Shown here: positions 62,606-64,000 of the stretch, in pieces
How positions within the stretch are numbered: the first letter of the stretch is position 1
Layout of the letters: every line of letters begins with the position of its first letter
DNA from: Clostridium sp. UBA1056
GTDB taxonomy: Bacteria > Bacillota > Clostridia > Clostridiales > Clostridiaceae
DNA length: 64,000 nt
Assembly (NCBI GenBank): GCA_002316385.1
Contig: DCDL01000024.1
Span: forward strand, 178,248-242,247
Reading direction: 5' to 3'
Program-made: the position numbers and the translations under genes
Notes under the pieces: model-generated
Database searches by the model: none
What the model saw: the letters and a program-made list of their open reading frames with translations, nothing else
Told to the model about the DNA's origin: nothing

Positions 62606-63265
62606 ATGGCAAGATTAAATGTCAATCCTACTAGAATGGAGCTATCAAAGTTAAAGAAAAGGCTAACTACAGCAACTAGAGGGCATAAACTTCTTAAAGA
62701 TAAACAAGATGAATTAATGAGAAGGTTCATAGATCTAATAAAATACAACAATAAGCTACGTGGTGAAGTTGAAGAGAAACTTCAAGGTGCCTTTAAGGAT
62801 TTTCTTATGGCATCAGCAGCTATATCACCTGAGTTCTTGGAAGAAGCTATTTCTTATCCTAAGGAAAGTATATCTTTAGAGCTAGCAGAAAAAAACATAA
62901 TGAGCGTAAATGTACCTGTGATGAACTTTGTACGTAAGCTAGAAGGAGATTCAGGTAGTATATATCCTTATGGATTTTATAGTACTTCCTCAGAACTTGA
63001 TAACTCAATAGAGCAGCTTTATTTAATTCTTCCTAAACTTCTAGAACTTGCAGAAGTAGAAAAGTCTTGTCAGCTTATGGCCGATGAGATTGAGAAGACA
63101 AGAAGAAGAGTAAATGCTCTAGAATACATGACAATTCCACAGCTTCAAGAAACAATTAAGTATATTAAAATGAAGCTAGATGAAAATGAAAGAGGTGCTT
63201 TAAGCCGTCTAATGAAGGTTAAAGACATGATGGAAAAAGCACAGGCTGCAGCTGAAAATAGTTAA
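62606..63265 (+). CDS. ntpD: V-type ATPase subunit D (central axle)
   Basis: 219 residues. The start ARLNVNPTRMELSKLKKRLT and the C-terminal VNALEYMTIPQLQETIKYIK are diagnostic. Two long coiled-coil helices form the rotating shaft with subunit F. It starts 3 bases after ntpB with only a weak GGGAGATGAGG RBS inside ntpB. Last gene of the operon. Confidence 0.95.
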   Translation: MARLNVNPTRMELSKLKKRLTTATRGHKLLKDKQDELMRRFIDLIKYNNKLRGEVEEKLQGAFKDFLMASAAISPEFLEEAISYPKESISLELAEKNIMSVNVPVMNFVRKLEGDSGSIYPYGFYSTSSELDNSIEQLYLILPKLLELAEVEKSCQLMADEIEKTRRRVNALEYMTIPQLQETIKYIKMKLDENERGALSRLMKVKDMMEKAQAAAENS

Positions 63266-63312
63266 AGGCTAGAAAGGTAACCTAACCAATAAGGTTACCT
63301 TTCTAGCCTTTC
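63264..63312 (+). terminator. Terminator of the V-ATPase operon
   Basis: AAAGGCTAGAAAGGTAACCT and AGGTTACCTTTCTAGCCTTT form a perfect 20-bp stem around AACCAATA. TCTAGCCTTTC is repeated immediately after, and a T-rich tail follows. Confidence 0.9.
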
Positions 63313-63367
63313 TAGCCTTTCTAATTATTTAGAATTTCTAAGAATTTTATTTCCTCATATAAGAATA

Positions 63368-64000
63368 TTAATCAACTCCATTTATTGAATTATTTAAAAA
63401 CTTATTTGCTTCATGAAGAATTCCTCGCCCATTATCAAAGGTTAATAAACTTTGTGCTTCTTCATAATTACACCATCTGTAATCTTCAATTTCTTCTGCT
63501 TGAATTTGAGTTAAACTATCATTATCAGCTTCTCCTAAAAATAACACTACTTCTTTTCTAGCTATATCATTAATAATATAGCGATCTATAGTTCTAAATC
63601 CATTAACTAGTTTAACTTTAAGTCCACATTCTTCAAAAACTTCTCTTAATGCTGTTTCCTCTTCAGTTTCTGAATATTCCATATGACCTTTTGGGAATCC
63701 CCAATAACCATCTACACCAATGCTTTTTAGTAGTAAATACTTAATTTCTTTATTTACACTCCTATATACTATTCCTCCACAGGATTTCTCATGAACCATA
63801 TCATCATATAAAGGTAAAGCATACAATACCTCGCCATCAATAAATCTTCCAGTGTTTTTAAATCCTATTTTTTCATAAAGCCTTTTCCCTATCACATTTT
63901 TTTCATCTATTGATAAATAAATATCTTTACATCCTTCAATTTTCTTCATTTCTTCAATAATAATTTGTAATGCTTCTTTCCCATAACCCTTGCCTTGGTA
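63368..64000 (-). CDS. GNAT-Nudix fusion protein (5' end outside the window)
   Basis: The frame runs off the window edge at 64000, so the start lies beyond. In minus sense it first codes the end of a GNAT domain: YQGKGYGKEALQIIIEEMKK with the acetyl-CoA turn QGKGYG, then NVIGKRLYEKIGFKNTGRFI. It continues without a break into a Nudix hydrolase: GFPKGHMEYSETEEETALRE, VFEECG completing the Nudix box. The C-terminus is complete. The fusion would combine acetyl transfer with diphosphate hydrolysis (Ap4A-type Nudix likely). The ATG at 63949 is inside the GNAT domain and is not the true start. Confidence 0.85.
   Translation of the reverse strand, partial: YQGKGYGKEALQIIIEEMKKIEGCKDIYLSIDEKNVIGKRLYEKIGFKNTGRFIDGEVLYALPLYDDMVHEKSCGGIVYRSVNKEIKYLLLKSIGVDGYWGFPKGHMEYSETEEETALREVFEECGLKVKLVNGFRTIDRYIINDIARKEVVLFLGEADNDSLTQIQAEEIEDYRWCNYEEAQSLLTFDNGRGILHEANKFLNNSINGVD

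Overview
The window looks like chromosomal DNA of a Clostridium-type Firmicute (Clostridium sensu stricto or a close relative). The base composition is very AT-rich and ribosome binding sites are strong AGGAGG/GGGGG-type purine runs. Typical clostridial gene blocks are present: a feoA-feoA-feoB iron locus with a DtxR-family regulator, a group-B-type [FeFe] hydrogenase, a PPi-type phosphofructokinase, an orphan type IV prepilin, two SpoVB/MurJ-type flippases and a complete nine-gene V-type ATPase operon. No rRNA or tRNA gene is seen.

Layout. 0-5 kb: a GNAT acetyltransferase, a decayed flavodoxin-family gene, a SEC-C protein, two small unknown genes and a probable minus-strand structured RNA. 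5.2-8.7 kb: a large BrxC-like P-loop protein with no other BREX gene nearby. 8.8-12.1 kb: the ferrous-iron uptake locus (Cys-rich FeoB-associated peptide, feoB, two feoA) divergent from its likely regulator, with two matching operator palindromes. 12.2-31 kb: mostly housekeeping and solitary genes (hydrogenase, TPR protein, prepilin, nagB, pfp, WG-repeat protein, dipeptidase, VIT-VWA protein, SprT-like protein, HAD phosphatase, D,D-carboxypeptidase, CoA-type Nudix hydrolase, pncB). Several of these genes end in long palindromes that share sequence. 31.1-33.1 kb: a UvrD/PcrA-like helicase.

33.4-44.3 kb is the unusual part. Here short, unrelated, same-strand genes (alpha/beta hydrolase, HD-domain phosphohydrolase, GNAT acetyltransferase, CPBP-like membrane protein, NimA-like flavin protein, VOC/glyoxalase protein) are each bounded by copies of the same two repeats. 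Upstream lies a boxA-like motif followed by the arm TGAATAGTACGGTAT (repeat B). Downstream lies a terminator hairpin opening with the complementary arm ATACCGTACTATTCA (repeat A). Between cassettes, A and B sit in a conserved block of about 130 bp. The cargo and layout recall an integron cassette array, but the repeats are not classical attC sites and no recombinase is visible. The left part (33.4-37.3 kb) holds phage-like debris (ParB-like fragments), a small two-gene module and a cluster of TGTAG/TGTCA-type repeats resembling transposon-end binding sites. A 53-bp fragment nearly identical to helicase motif V sits at the right edge, 11 kb from the intact helicase.

44.5-54.5 kb returns to ordinary genes: an M20 amidohydrolase, an RluA pseudouridine synthase, convergent flippases, a beta-propeller protein, a zinc phospholipase C-like protein, and a methyltransferase-like gene coupled to a B12-binding-type radical SAM enzyme. 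54.7-63.3 kb is the ntpFIKECGABD operon, whose c-ring subunit keeps all the Na+ ligands known from Enterococcus hirae. The window ends inside a minus-strand GNAT-Nudix fusion gene.
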